This document shows positions 1 through 12,000 of a DNA stretch of 64,000 nucleotides, one piece after another. Numbering within the stretch: position 1 is the first letter of the stretch; each line of letters begins with the position of its first letter. A model generated the notes under the pieces. The model had not been told where the DNA came from and did not search any database. It was given only the letters and a program-made list of their open reading frames with translations. A program made the translations under genes and the position numbers. Origin of the DNA: Hydractinia symbiolongicarpus (Eukaryota; Cnidaria; Hydrozoa; Anthoathecata; Hydractiniidae); assembly GCF_029227915.1 (NCBI RefSeq), contig NC_079887.1, forward strand, positions 6,572,001 through 6,636,000. The letters are read 5' to 3'.

Positions 1-960
1 CTATAATAAAAGAAAAATACACAACAGAATGATTCATCAAGGATGGGCAACATGAGTATCATATGCTTTTTTCTATAAGGGTAGAAATGGACCACAATGG
101 AAATCTCGCCTTGGCTTGTTTTGTGTTATCCAGCCATCAAACATATCAACACTCAGGAAAATTGCATTTAATTTTTATATTTTTATGATACATTTTAATA
201 TTATATATAGTTTATTATTTTATTTATTTGTTTTCAATTTCTTTTTCTCTGTAAATATTTTTAACGATTTTATAATGATGGCAAATATAACTTACTTACT
301 TACTTACTTACAGAATTCCCCAGCTGACCCATATGCTTATAAGCGTTATGCTTTATTTAAAAAAAGCTTTATATTTAACAATTCATTTCTAAGTAAAAAA
401 AAAACATACACCATTGGAGAGCGCAACTTGTTCAGAAGATTAGCCTGCCTAAAAGATATCAAGCCTAAAAGATATCAAGCCTAAAAGATATCAAGCAAAA
501 TTGTTTTCGAGATATCAAAACACATAGAAAAAAAATACATGTTTCTTAAAAAAACATGTTTGTTGTATATTTTCCTGTGAGAAAAATTTAAGTAATTATT
601 CTTTATAAGATTTCTAGTGGAATGTATATAAAAAAAATTGACAACAATAAAGATTTGGGTGTTTCATATGTATCCTTAATAACAAAAACGAAGTCTGTTT
701 CTTCAGTGCGAGCCTATAAAGGATTACTTACATACACATTTTTACACAAATTCATTTAATAAACTCTACTCCTAATGCAACAAATGCTTCCCTGAAAGTG
801 CTCTGTCAATTTTCAAACCTACTTCTTTAATTTCTTTAATATTTTGTGAGTTAACTATTTATAGTAACTATACCCTGACTCTAATGTTTTCTAAAATTAC
901 TACTTAAAAAAAAAACGTGAGCTTTCACACACCAATTGCATTTGCATAAAAATAACAAAA
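1..960. other. Intergenic, 3' flank of the Deltex gene
   Basis: AT-rich sequence with no convincing exon. It holds a short ACTT microsatellite near 290-312 and a 16-bp unit repeated three times at 447-496. The minus-strand 3' UTR of the Deltex gene should extend into the right end; I did not find a clear polyadenylation signal. Confidence 0.6.
447..496. repeat. 16-bp tandem repeat, three copies
   Basis: The unit GCCTAAAAGATATCAA is repeated head to tail, starting at 447, 463 and 479, with no mismatches. It lies in non-coding sequence. Confidence 0.9.
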
Positions 961-3900
961 TTATTGGTCACCATCCGAGTCATCACCGCCATCGATATCT
1001 TCTTCCGTCACACCATGCTGTTTTAATTCTTCAATGACGTTGTCCAGGTATTTTGGATCTGGATAACCATGACCACCTATGTTATCACGTGGTGAGGTCT
1101 TATGATGTATTTCGTTCCAGATAACAGCATTATCCATGCCTGTCGTAGAAGATGTACCCACTGTGAAAATTAATTTGCGTTTCCATGCCAGCTCTAATAA
1201 TTTCAACACCTGCAACATAAAAAACAAAAAAAGTTAAGAATCTGTTCTTGGTAATTATATGAAGATATTTTGAATACCTTTAATGTTGTGCTGATAAAAG
1301 AAGAGAAGTTTGCAGCAGAAATTCTCGCGGAATTTATTTTTTGCGATTTTTGACACTATTTGTAAGATTAAATCGCAAAAATTAGGTCTTCAAAAACAAA
1401 GAAGATTTGATCGATTGCAAATTCAATTGAGCAATTTCTATTCCAAAAACATTGAATCGCAAAAAATAATTAAATTCTTATACGACGATTAAAACGGTAT
1501 TGTCTAAAGCATGTAATTTACCATATTCGATCTTGACAGTATGTTACGATTGACTTTACCTTTTTCGCCATCAGTTTCCTTAGTTTTTAAAAATACAAGG
1601 TTTTCAAACTAAAAAAACAAGTTCCACAATTTGCATAAAAAATGTTCTAATCGCAAAAGTTTATTCGCAATGAAGTTCTGTAAAAATTTAATTCTTTAAG
1701 GCACTTAATAATACATCTTTTTTCGAAAAACACGTGTTACTATAATTCCTGCATTAGCTGATGTAGAATGTAAATATTTCAGACTTATATCTCACAGAAC
1801 AAACTCCATTATAAAAAGGTCCCAAAAAATTTAGGGGATATTTTCGGAATTTTAGGACGCTTGGTAATCCTGTACCAATATAATTTTTGTTGCTCCTGTG
1901 CTAAAGATATTTCGTCCCATCTTCAAACTTTATTTAAATCACTTTAACTAGAGATAAAGATATAGAAGAATGATTGCTTAATTTCAATTAAATAATACAT
2001 CCCACCATAACAATTTAGCTTTTATTGTTTTTTTTATTGGTTTATTTGATTGGAAGCTGTTGTATTTAACAGTTTTACCAAGGCATATAGGGCTAAAAAA
2101 AATTTTTTTTCTGCCATTCGGTTTAACGTTTGAACACTTTACATGAATTTAAATATTTAATTACTATAACTATGAACAGCATTTACATGTTATAGAGCTA
2201 GTTGATAACGTCATAATTTTGTAGCTATTACAAGCTCAACTTTGCAGAAATATCTCGAGAATCAATAAAGATTTTTTAGAAACATATACAAATTCTTAGA
2301 CAACTTTTCAAGCTCTTTTTAATAAAATTAACTTGTTTTTCGCGAAAATTAACTTGTTTTAAGCTTTAATAAGCATGCAGATCATTACACCACAAAGCAG
2401 GTGTATGCAAAATTAATTTTATGGTTTACCTTTTTTCCTTTGTCATTTGCAGGTAGATAACCAGTTCTGGGGAATGCATACGTTATGTACGGCTGCCCAG
2501 GATGAGGATGTTTAGGTCCCTGTAAATAAGAAAAAATGATTATCATAACATGATCTACAGCATTGTAATTTCGACGTCACTTATTTTGGATAGAGATTGG
2601 AATCGTTATCAAAAGGCTTAGGCCTGTAAACAACACTGAAATCAAGCTTAGGGGCCTGGAAACTACACCAACAGGCCTAATATTGATTACAACTCACATA
2701 AATGGTACAATAACAATTAAAAGTGAGCAATGACTCCAACCTGTGTTCCCGATGATATATTATATGTAATAGTGATCATCCCACAACCTTGATATCCAGC
2801 AACAGATTGTCCTGTGTCGATCGAAACAAGCATATCTCCAGGCGGTTGGTTCCCAGTTTTCACACCATGTATTTTCTTGCAAACAGGACATTGTATGCAG
2901 CCATTCTAAAAGGTGCAAAGATTATAATGCTTGTTGGTGAATCAAGCCATTTTTTTTAATACGCAAGGACGCTCAAAATTTGGACAAATCAGCGTGGCTC
3001 TTTGTAATTCTTCCTGCCTTCAAGATATGGGGCGAAGTCCTAAAAGTTTTTGCTGAATGGGCTTATAGTCGGGGTTAACTTAAGTTTTACAGACCTCACT
3101 GTCAATGTGCAATAAAAATCAACTCCATAAGAACTTCTTAAAAATGATGTTGAAAATATATACACTGTTATTGAAGCTTGTAGGCCAGAAGCCATTCAAG
3201 CAAGCTCCAAATGTTCTTAAATTGTTCTTAATTTCCCTTTTCTTTTATGACTTTTTTAATATTATTTTTTCGAATATTTATACAGGATATAGCCACTTCA
3301 GTGTAGGAAACACTGTAATCAATGTGGGTCCTGTGTTTGGATTGTATACATTCAGTATAAACCGGTAATACCTACCCAATTTCCCTCACATGGCATGGGT
3401 TGACCCGTATCTGTGGTAAAGGCACTTGTTAAAAATGCCTGCGCTGTGGACGGAACCACAGACCTTGTCATTGCGAAGCGAACTCCATAACAACAAGGCC
3501 ACACGCCACAAGTTTAAAGCAAGATTTCGGTACTTCTTTGTATTATCAAAGCCTTAAATAACCCTAACATGTTCCTAAGTTTTAGACTTCTGAATCCACA
3601 TGTAGTTTGTTGATTAGTAAATAACAAAAATTAAAAGAAATAGGTTTTCACATTCAGTATTAATATTTAGAACTAGTCTATAAAGCCCGTGGAGAAATCC
3701 ACTTAGGCAAAAGGTCAATAAAAAGAGAGTTTGTTTAGATGTTTTGCTCACGTCAGCAGTGCAGTACAGATAAAAAAATTCGCTAAATTTGTTTATTCTT
3801 TGTCTGTTATGTGTAGAGGTGGAAATGCTGGTTAAAATAATGTACAGGATAATATGTTCTCGACGAACGCCTAAGGAGTTATCAGAGATTAAAAATTTTG

Positions 3901-6900
3901 CTGACGTCAGCAAAGACCCGTCAAAACCTTAAAAAAATTTTTTAGGAATTTGTATACCTGTTATAACGTCATAAAGTTTAACATTTAAAACATAATTTTT
4001 TCGGCGACTTCAAAGAAAATTTCGGCGATATTAAAGGAAAATGAGGATATCCACTATGACCGTCACATACACTTCTTATTATTATAAGAGTCTAGTCGGT
4101 AAGGCCCGTGGAAAAATCCACTTAGGCAGGATAACAGAGAAAAACAACCGTCATTTAAATTTTGATGATGTCAGCAGAGAAATGTCAGAACACAAAATTT
4201 TTTTTTAGAAATGTGTATGCCTGTTGCCTTTATCGTATAGATCTTGAAACGATGATCAAGAAAATGTATAGGATCGTGTACCTGTGACAAACGGATGCAG
4301 AGATATTAGGGTTTAAAGGATTTTTTATGACGTCATTAACCCGTCCATTCTGAAACGGATTTGGTGACCCAGGTTTGGACAACTTACCCAAATTGGTCCC
4401 AGGTAGTCCCTAGTTACCCACGCAGGAGATGACGTCAGTTATTTCCACCCGTTTCCAAGTTATTTAGCCTTAGATTTAAAAGTGCAATGTAATGGCTTCA
4501 CTAATCTTAATTAACTTTCCTTTGACGTCAATACTATTTTATCGGTAAAGTTTGGTAAATTACAGAACAATTTTATAGGCGATGTTTTATAGAATTTGTT
4601 AAAGAAAATTTTGAAGAATGTAATCCACTTTGCAAAAGTGACAGACAGACACACGAAACTGGCGTATTATCATATAAGAAGAGTGTTTGTTTGAGAAAGA
4701 TGTGCTCCAATACCCGTAAATCTGGTTCTGGAGGCTAAATGTTTTAAATAGCACAATATTCCAGATGGTGGGAGTGATTGGCGTCCCTATTTTAAAGTAA
4801 TAAATTTGTACTGTATATTATAGATAAAAACATAACACAACATAACACATTAAAAATCAATCACTTACTTGTTGCCCTTGCTTACAATAAGCTTCCATGC
4901 ACGATTCGTGGAACATGTGTTTACACTTTTTTAACTGAACAATAGATTCAACAACGCTGCTTGCTCCACCATCTTCATCCTTTAACGATACCAGGCATAT
5001 GGCGCAATCCTATATAAGAAACATCACAAGACGTTCACACCATGGTGACCGTAGAAACTCTAAATACCAAGTCCATCGATCGATGACACCAGCTTGTGTT
5101 CAATGAATTTCTATCTGGCAATTTGATGGCAAGAATAATATGAATTTTATGTCTACGTTCGGGTAATCTTTGTATGTGATTTTTTACGCACACTTAAATG
5201 TCAAATAGGCTACGCTTTTGCTCACTAGCCCCCTTTCCCCCTCAAAAAACTTTACAAAACACTAAATTACCTCTTGAGCAGGAACATCGTGAACAAGTAT
5301 ACAGAACTTAGAAACATCCTGATGTTTTGGAGTTCTTTTAGCGAAATGTGATTTGCTAGCAGCTACAAGAAAGTCAAGGAGGTACCAGAAAAAATAAAAA
5401 AACACAAACTGCCTGACTTTTAAGATAGATCTCAGAAGATTGCAGAAAACAACAAAATGGCTCTGGTGAAATGTACACACCACTAACTGACCTAAAATTA
5501 TTTCTTGAATATCCCATAACTTACACTTATTATAAAATTTTTCCATGATATTCCCAGGTTTACACTGACTTTTTAAAAAAAAATATCCCTATGTTGGTAA
5601 GGTTTTGTGGCAACCTTACCAATATATATAATACTATATTAGGCTCATAGATGGAAAGTAAAGTATTATAATATAGATTGAACGAAGTGTTTTTTCTAAT
5701 TATCCAAAAAAAAATTTGCCTGAAATAATCCAACCATTTGCAAACTTGCACAATTGAGTACTTATTAAAATTTTGTCCTTACAGCAAAAAATGCAGACTT
5801 TGATAGCATTGTCTCCTTATCCAGGGAAAGTCATTTTTAAAGATAATAATACTTGTTGCAACTAACTCTAGTGACTTAATTTCTACAGTTATTTTCATTA
5901 GAAAAATAATAAAATCAAAAAATTTGTTTCTTTCAGACATGTAATAAATATAATTTTTACCTTTATGATTTATCGGCTGCGCATCTGTTGTTCTTCTTCC
6001 TTAAAAACAATCACATATAGGTACAGTTTGTTGTTGAATTGGTTCAAAATATGTAATATAATACAAAATACAGCTCACGTGCAGGTTGAGGCCGGACCAC
6101 ATTTGATTTATATGCACAAGCTCGCCTTTGAATAGGTCTAACAAATCCTGAAGATTTATTTTTCTGGTAGCCCTTCTGCACCAATACAATATTTGGAAGC
6201 TTGAAGGTGAGGGTAGCTAAGTTACAGAAAATTAATTTCAGAAAACTACCAACACGTTCCTGTAAACGTTAAACATTTATAAACTGTAATTTAAAATGAT
6301 CAAAATGGGATATTACGAAGTTTAAAATATCACTATATTTTATATAAAACAGATTATCTGAGTTTTTCTCGTTACACAGTTAACTTTTTATTTTTTTATA
6401 AATAAATCCAAATATATCTCGTGATAAAAAAGGTTAAAAGATGTTTGATATCTCACCTAGGTCAAGTTCAGCCTCACTTTTAGCAAATGCATCTTCAATG
6501 GCGCCTAGAGATTCAATATCATAAGTGATCCAACCCTGGTCTGTTAACCACTCCCAAACCACACCCTTGCCAATTGTTGATTTTAAATCATAAATAGTAC
6601 GCCGAATTTCTCTTTGTGAGGCATCTAGAAAGATAAAACTGATGTGTTTCTTGGTACATTTCTTCTGATTAATCTGAGATAAAATATTTTTGTTTGGGGA
6701 GGGGGTACCATATTTATTTCATTTTCAAAAGGGGCGCAATAACCAATAGTGTTTTATCAGAATAATCGATTATTATTTTCTTTTAATTAGTGGAGTACTG
6801 ACACATAATCCCATAAAAATGCTAAAAAATAAAATTTCTTACATATAGTGAAGTTAAGTCTTCTGAGAAAAGCCTTTTTACACTCATCTTTTAATGGAGG

Positions 6901-8124
6901 AGTGTACTGGTTTAAAAAATTTTTATCCACCAGTGAATATTTAACAGTGCAGTGCCTCACATCACCCAACAAAAAAGTCACTTTCTTCACCTTTGAATTT
7001 GCACACTAAAACAACCTTCAAATTTACTTCCAGCAAGTATCTCACAGATTATTATAAAAATAGTAAATTTCTTTCATATAGCTAAATATTGATTTTTAAG
7101 TGTATAAGTGCAAGATAGATCTTGCTGATATTTTGGTCAGCGAAGCTATAACTAGCATGCTTATGTTACCCATACAGCCTTATTCAACCTTTTAACTCCA
7201 GCAAAGACAGCTAGCTAGATTGGAAAATAAAATATATAGCTAACTAGCTAATCATAAGCAAGCTGGTGAAGCTAGCTTAACCAAGGACATTTCACACATC
7301 TAGTGTTAGCTAAAAGCCTTAAAGCACTTAAAATAAGAGTGATAAAATAAAAGGTTTACTATGCTACCGTAGTAAATAAATCTTGATGGATGCTTGGATG
7401 CTGTCCATTATTTGTCACGCAAAACATATCCCCTTTGGAGGGATTTAACATGTTGTTGTTATCACTGTAGCAAAATGATACTCTGAAGGTGTTGATAACA
7501 GTGTAGGTCATTTTCCCATTTTTTAAGCATTTTTTAAGCATCCTAACCGCAACCCTTATATATAATACCTGGGGAATTCCCTGTAACATATATACTATCA
7601 ACATGCAATAATGTTTGTTTGTTGATCTTTTTAACACTTATCTATTTATTCTTCAAATAAACCTTAATTTCATAGTGTGAAAATAAAATCAGAATTAATA
7701 ATTTACTTCTCATTCTGATTTGTAAAAAATGAGTGTGCTATAAGTGAGTGTGCTACAAAACAAGAGAGATCTAACAATTAATGAAAAGAAGAAGAATTAA
7801 ATGAATTTATTGCAGTGAATAATATTGTTTCAATAGTTTAAAAGTGTAAACACGGCTTTAGATATGGTAATTAATACAACATATAATTATAATAAAAATG
7901 ATATAAAAATATAGAGAAAACTTACTTGCTTTGTGAATTTGCTTTTTAGCTGTCAAATCTACATCATATGACTTCAATATTGGGTCAATGTTTTTTAACT
8001 CAATGGTGCATAGTGGATTTTTATTATATTGTTCTTCAATATAATTGCTCACTTTGTCAGAATAAGGTGCATAAAGTCCTGGGATGTCACCCATATACTC
8101 CCATACAATTACTCCTTTGCTCAT
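961..8124 (-). CDS. dtx: Deltex-type E3 ubiquitin-protein ligase (DTX1/2/4-like)
   Basis: Eight coding exons on the minus strand: 8124-7926, 6624-6457, 6216-6079, 5362-5271, 5009-4869, 2905-2741, 2519-2430, 1209-961. They join in phase to 413 aa with a stop at 961-963. The order is WWE 1 (about 1-78, VIVWEYMG), WWE 2 (about 84-165, [14 protein letters not shown]), a short basic linker, a C3HC4 RING (about 200-260: [17 protein letters not shown]) and the Deltex C-terminal domain ([32 protein letters not shown]). Deltex proteins bind Notch ankyrin repeats through the WWE pair and transfer ubiquitin through RING-DTC. Start: an in-frame TAA lies two codons upstream of the ATG, and a 3' splice-site-like AG sits 11 bases upstream of it. 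The proline-rich region seen between WWE and RING in vertebrate homologues is almost absent. Family assignment is firm; orthology to one DTX paralogue is not claimed. Confidence 0.96.
1210..2429 (-). other. Deltex intron 7
   Basis: AT-rich intron between the last two coding exons. It contains several TCGCAAAA-type motifs (1360-1680) resembling motifs near 26950-27040 and 56040-56110. A 20-bp stretch at about 2298-2317 (GACAACTTTTCAAGCTCTTT) occurs as its reverse complement at about 38921-38940, so part of this intron is probably a dispersed repeat. No exon is visible. Confidence 0.55.
3365..3512 (-). mobile_element. tRNA-derived SINE, minus orientation
   Basis: Read on the minus strand, a tRNA-like head (A-box-like GGCCTTGTTGTTATGGAG, degenerate B-box around GTCTGTGGTTCCGTCC) is followed by a body ending in a CCATGTGAGGGAAA-type block. 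The same block with similar flanks is in the plus-strand element at 9376-9597, so the two appear to be one SINE family. It lies in intron 5 of the Deltex gene. Confidence 0.6.
3665..4680 (+). repeat. Two copies of a dispersed repeat family in a Deltex intron
   Basis: Two heads with the shared core CCCGTGG(A)GAAATCCACTTAGGC type sequence begin near 3672 and 4091. The second copy continues through a GTCCCAGGTAGTCCCTAGTTA block (4390-4420) and ends near 4680 after a GACAGACAGACA run. The middle of the second copy recurs in inverse orientation at 42095-42375, and head or tail pieces occur at 43931-43990 and 57940-58150. No protein is encoded. The class is unknown. Confidence 0.65.
6625..7925 (-). 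other. Deltex intron 1 (between WWE exons)
   Basis: No additional exon is needed here: the flanking exons join in phase (A + AT) to continue the first WWE domain. Short open stretches at 6787-6990 and 7359-7637 have no domain and no good splice context. Confidence 0.6.
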
Positions 8125-9090
8125 TATTTATATTACTGAAAATAAAGATAAAACAAGAAGCCATGCCGCCTAAAGATTTCTGCCATTAGCAATAATCTGA
8201 AAAACTACTTAACTTTGAAGAGGACTGAGTAATATGGGGGAACAAAATCATTGAATATTCTAAAATTTTAAAATTCAATTCAAGACTTTTCTCATGAAAC
8301 TTCCTGCCTACAAAAAAATTCTACCTTTAAAGAAATTTTTGTAATGTATGCATTTCTTACACTACATTTTCATTTTCGTTGTAAATTATTGTTAGAAGAT
8401 GGTCATATGCGTTTGTGTGGTTACCGTAAAGGCGCGATTGTAGTATCGCACCCCTCCCTCATTAGCATCAAAAATCCATAAAAACATTTACTAAATAAAT
8501 TTGTAGATTTGTGTGTAGCTAGCTAGCACCCTTTTACCTAACAGTGCTATTTTAACCACACATGCGTACAACGGCGTATACGTATCCTGCAAAGAAAACT
8601 TTAGCTACTTATTATGTCTTAGAAATATAGTAGCATTGAATCATCACTATCAAATTTACGCCTCATATCTGCGCTTTATTTGTCAAAATCTGACGAGTGG
8701 TGGTTTGTTTTTCGGCAACGGCACAGAATCGAAATTTCTTAGAATTTCTCATCATAATCCCTTGTATTTGCAGGGCAATGACGGTGGTCTAATTAACGGA
8801 TGAAAAGCCAATCAGACAATCAGTGAAATTTGCTTATTAAAAATTAAAAATAAGCAATAATTTATGATGCTTTAGATATTAAAAATCATTTTCTTAAATT
8901 TTTTTAAAAAATAAGCAATTTTCCATCTGATAATTTCAGCTATAAATCAATTTGACTTGTGGGCAGCTAAGCCTGTGTTTTACATTGCTTGATAAAGTGC
9001 CGTGCATTTTGGGATAGAAAAAAATTAAACAAGGCTAACGGAATGGAGGGAAAGTGGTCTGCAAATACTTAATCAAATGTTTCTTAGGCT
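8125..9090. promoter_or_regulatory. Divergent intergenic region between Deltex and SETD1
   Basis: The two start codons are 966 bases apart and point away from each other, so the promoters of both genes probably lie in this interval (inference). A 3' splice-site-like TTTTCAG ends 11 bases before the Deltex ATG, and TTTCTTAG ends 3 bases before the SETD1 ATG. Some of the interval may therefore be untranslated exon and intron, or outron sequence. No TATA box is convincing in this AT-rich DNA. Confidence 0.5.
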
Positions 9091-12000
9091 ATGTCTGATA
9101 GAAACCGCTGGGAGTATAAAAGAAGACCAGTTTTGTCTGATTCCAGAAAAGATTATTCAGGTAAACTATATTATAACTAGATGACTTGCCAATGTTGAGC
9201 TCGTGGGAAATTTCGAGGTAATTAATTTTAACTTGCTTAATCACTCAAATACAGGGCTTAGAGATGTGCATATTTTACATGGCTAGCTTCACAAATATCG
9301 AGGGATTACCCTGTCTATTATTTCCAGGAGGGGCCATGACTTAGATGGAGAGTCCTAGTATTTAATGTTGCGCCAACATTAGTGGTTATAGCTCTCGTAC
9401 TCTGTGCGGGAGACCGGGGTTCGATTCCTCTTGACGGCAATTCAACGTTGGCGAGTGGATGTTACCATAGCCCTGGGTTAACCCAAGCCATGTGAGGAAA
9501 ATATGGTTAGACCTGTTATGATGAAGTGTGAGTAGGTCTGAAACAGTACCTAAATGTGTTGTAGTTGTGAATAAAATGAGTTGGTATAAACTATTCTAGA
9601 AAATTGATAGGTGTTTCTTGTGGTAAATAAAATTAGCAAAATGCAGCTTGAATACATCTTTAACTTTCGAAATGCGTAGTTCTGAGCGGATTAGTTGAAG
9701 TTAATGGTCCAGGTGTGTTGGGATAGTTGTTATTAGATGTTAACATTCTTACCACATGGCTTTCCACGTTAAAATGTATCTCTAAAATGTATTTCTAATA
9801 AATACCCACCTACATTAAAATTGCTGACGTGAGAAACATTTCAAATATTTTGCGTCGGCATTGCATAGGCTATTTATCTCCCCTCATTACCCTGTGGGCA
9901 ACTTTTTTTAAGGCGCCTATTTTATTGTAAAGATTGAAAGATATACATTAGAAAACATTACCCAGAAAATTTTATTGAAAACTGACAACCAGAACATGTT
10001 CAAATGTTTCATGGAAATAACAAACTTACCCCAATTTCTCTTCGCCTACAGAACCGCCATTGAATTTCATTACACGAATCATGCGATATAAAAGCACAGC
10101 AAAATTGATCACATGGTTGCTGGATTCATGCCGTTACAGAAAAAATAATGAAGGAGGGAGAGTATCCGTAGCTGTGTTTCCATCGTAATGCTTTTACAAA
10201 TGTATCAACAAAGTTCCGAACATGATAAATCAGATAAATCAATCGAAGTTTCTGTGTTATTCTTTATTATTTAAACTTTTTAACTTACTGAAATCAGACT
10301 TCTTTGCATCACTGACCACTTCTTGTTGTTGTTTCTGAAGACAGCTTCACCTCGCTAGCTGTCTTACTTTTTTATTATTTTCCTTTGTTCAAACAGTTAG
10401 TCGTTTCCTTATGGAGACAATATCAAATCTACACAATTAGAATACCTAAATATTCAGAATTTCCCCTTTCATGCTCTAAATTTATTTATCCTCATAGTGC
10501 TTCAACTATCTTCAACTATCACAATGAGCATTCTCCCCTGTTGGTTTTTTTTTGCCTATAATATGCAATAATCCTGGCCAGCTAATAAAAAAAGAAAGAG
10601 CTTGAAAAGCATTAATTATCATAATTAATAGCCACGAGGCAATGTTATGATTTCTTCTTTCTGTTTTGTTTTGTCTGGTCTCCTCCATTTTCAAAGAAGT
10701 TCGTATAAAAATTTGCTTATACGAAGTTTGTTTATTATAATTGGACTATTATCTATAGTTTTATATTGAATTTTTTTCAACAATTATAAAGTTCTTTTCG
10801 TTATACTTACTTCGTTTCTTTTAATTGAATTTATTATCTAAGGTCTTTAGGGATCGTCTCCATGGCATCATAGAAAGCAAAAACATCTCTATAGATCGTT
10901 TAAAAATCATGAAAACAAGATCCTAAAAAGCGAAAAGATCGCCGTAGATCGTTTAAAAATCATGAAAACGGGATCGTAGAAAACGAAAAGATCTCCGTAT
11001 ATCGTTTAAAAATCATGAAAACTGGATCCTAGAAAACGGAGAGATCGCCGTAGATGATTTAAAATCATGAAAACGAGATCCTAGAAAACAAAAACATCAT
11101 CGTAGATCGTTTAAAAATCATGAAAACGGGATCGTAAGATCGCCGTAGATTGTTTAAATATCATGAAAATGGGATCCTAGAAAACAGAAAGATCGCCATA
11201 GATCGTTTGAAAATCATGAAAACAGGATCCTAGAAAACGGAAAGATCGCCGTAGATCGTTTAAAAATCATGAGAACGGGATTGTATAAAACCAAAAAATC
11301 GCCATAGATCGTTTGAAAATCATAAAAACGGGATCCTAGAAAACGGAAAGATTGCCGTAGATCACTTAAAATCATGAAAACGGCATCGTAAAAGCTACAA
11401 GATCGCGGTAGATCTTTTAAAAATCATGGAAACAGGATCGTAGAAAACGGAAAGATCATCGTAGATCATTTAAAAATCATGAAAACGGGTTGTAGAAAAC
11501 GAAAAGATCGCGGTAGATCGTTTAAAAATCATGAAAACAGGATCGTATAAAGCGAAAAGATAGTAAAGAAAGCCATAGATTGTGTAGATTGAACCTATGA
11601 ATATGCAATTTTACTAGTCTTTTCAGAGAAGTCAACCTCATATATTTTACCTTTTTTATTTCTGGTTTCATTTAAAGTTCGTATCATTTCTTTTCGTCTT
11701 TTAAAAAAAACCATTTAATTCTTTTGTTTCTGGTTTCGTATTGAAATTATTATGCGCAATTACGCCAGTACTTTTGAAGTTCGTTTCAAGATTGTATAGC
11801 AATTTACTTTGTTCAAAGTTCGTATCATTTTATTTTGTACAATAAAAAAACTTTGTTTAAGTTTGTATCATATATTAAAAAAGTTTGTATAAACTTCGTT
11901 TACATTTTTTATTTTAAACGAAGCACTTCGTATGACATTTGTTTCACGAAACGAAGTACCTTGTAGCATTCGTATAATTATACGAAAAAAACATACGCAC

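Noticed and set aside
5560-6010. A possible small Deltex exon near 5959-5999 on the minus strand
   Set aside because: It has splice-like borders, but the exons on either side (6079-6216 and 5271-5362) already join in phase, and including it would introduce a stop.
10855-11575. CRISPR-like array
   Set aside because: There are no unique spacers between repeats, the units are contiguous and degenerate, and the genome is eukaryotic; it is a minisatellite.
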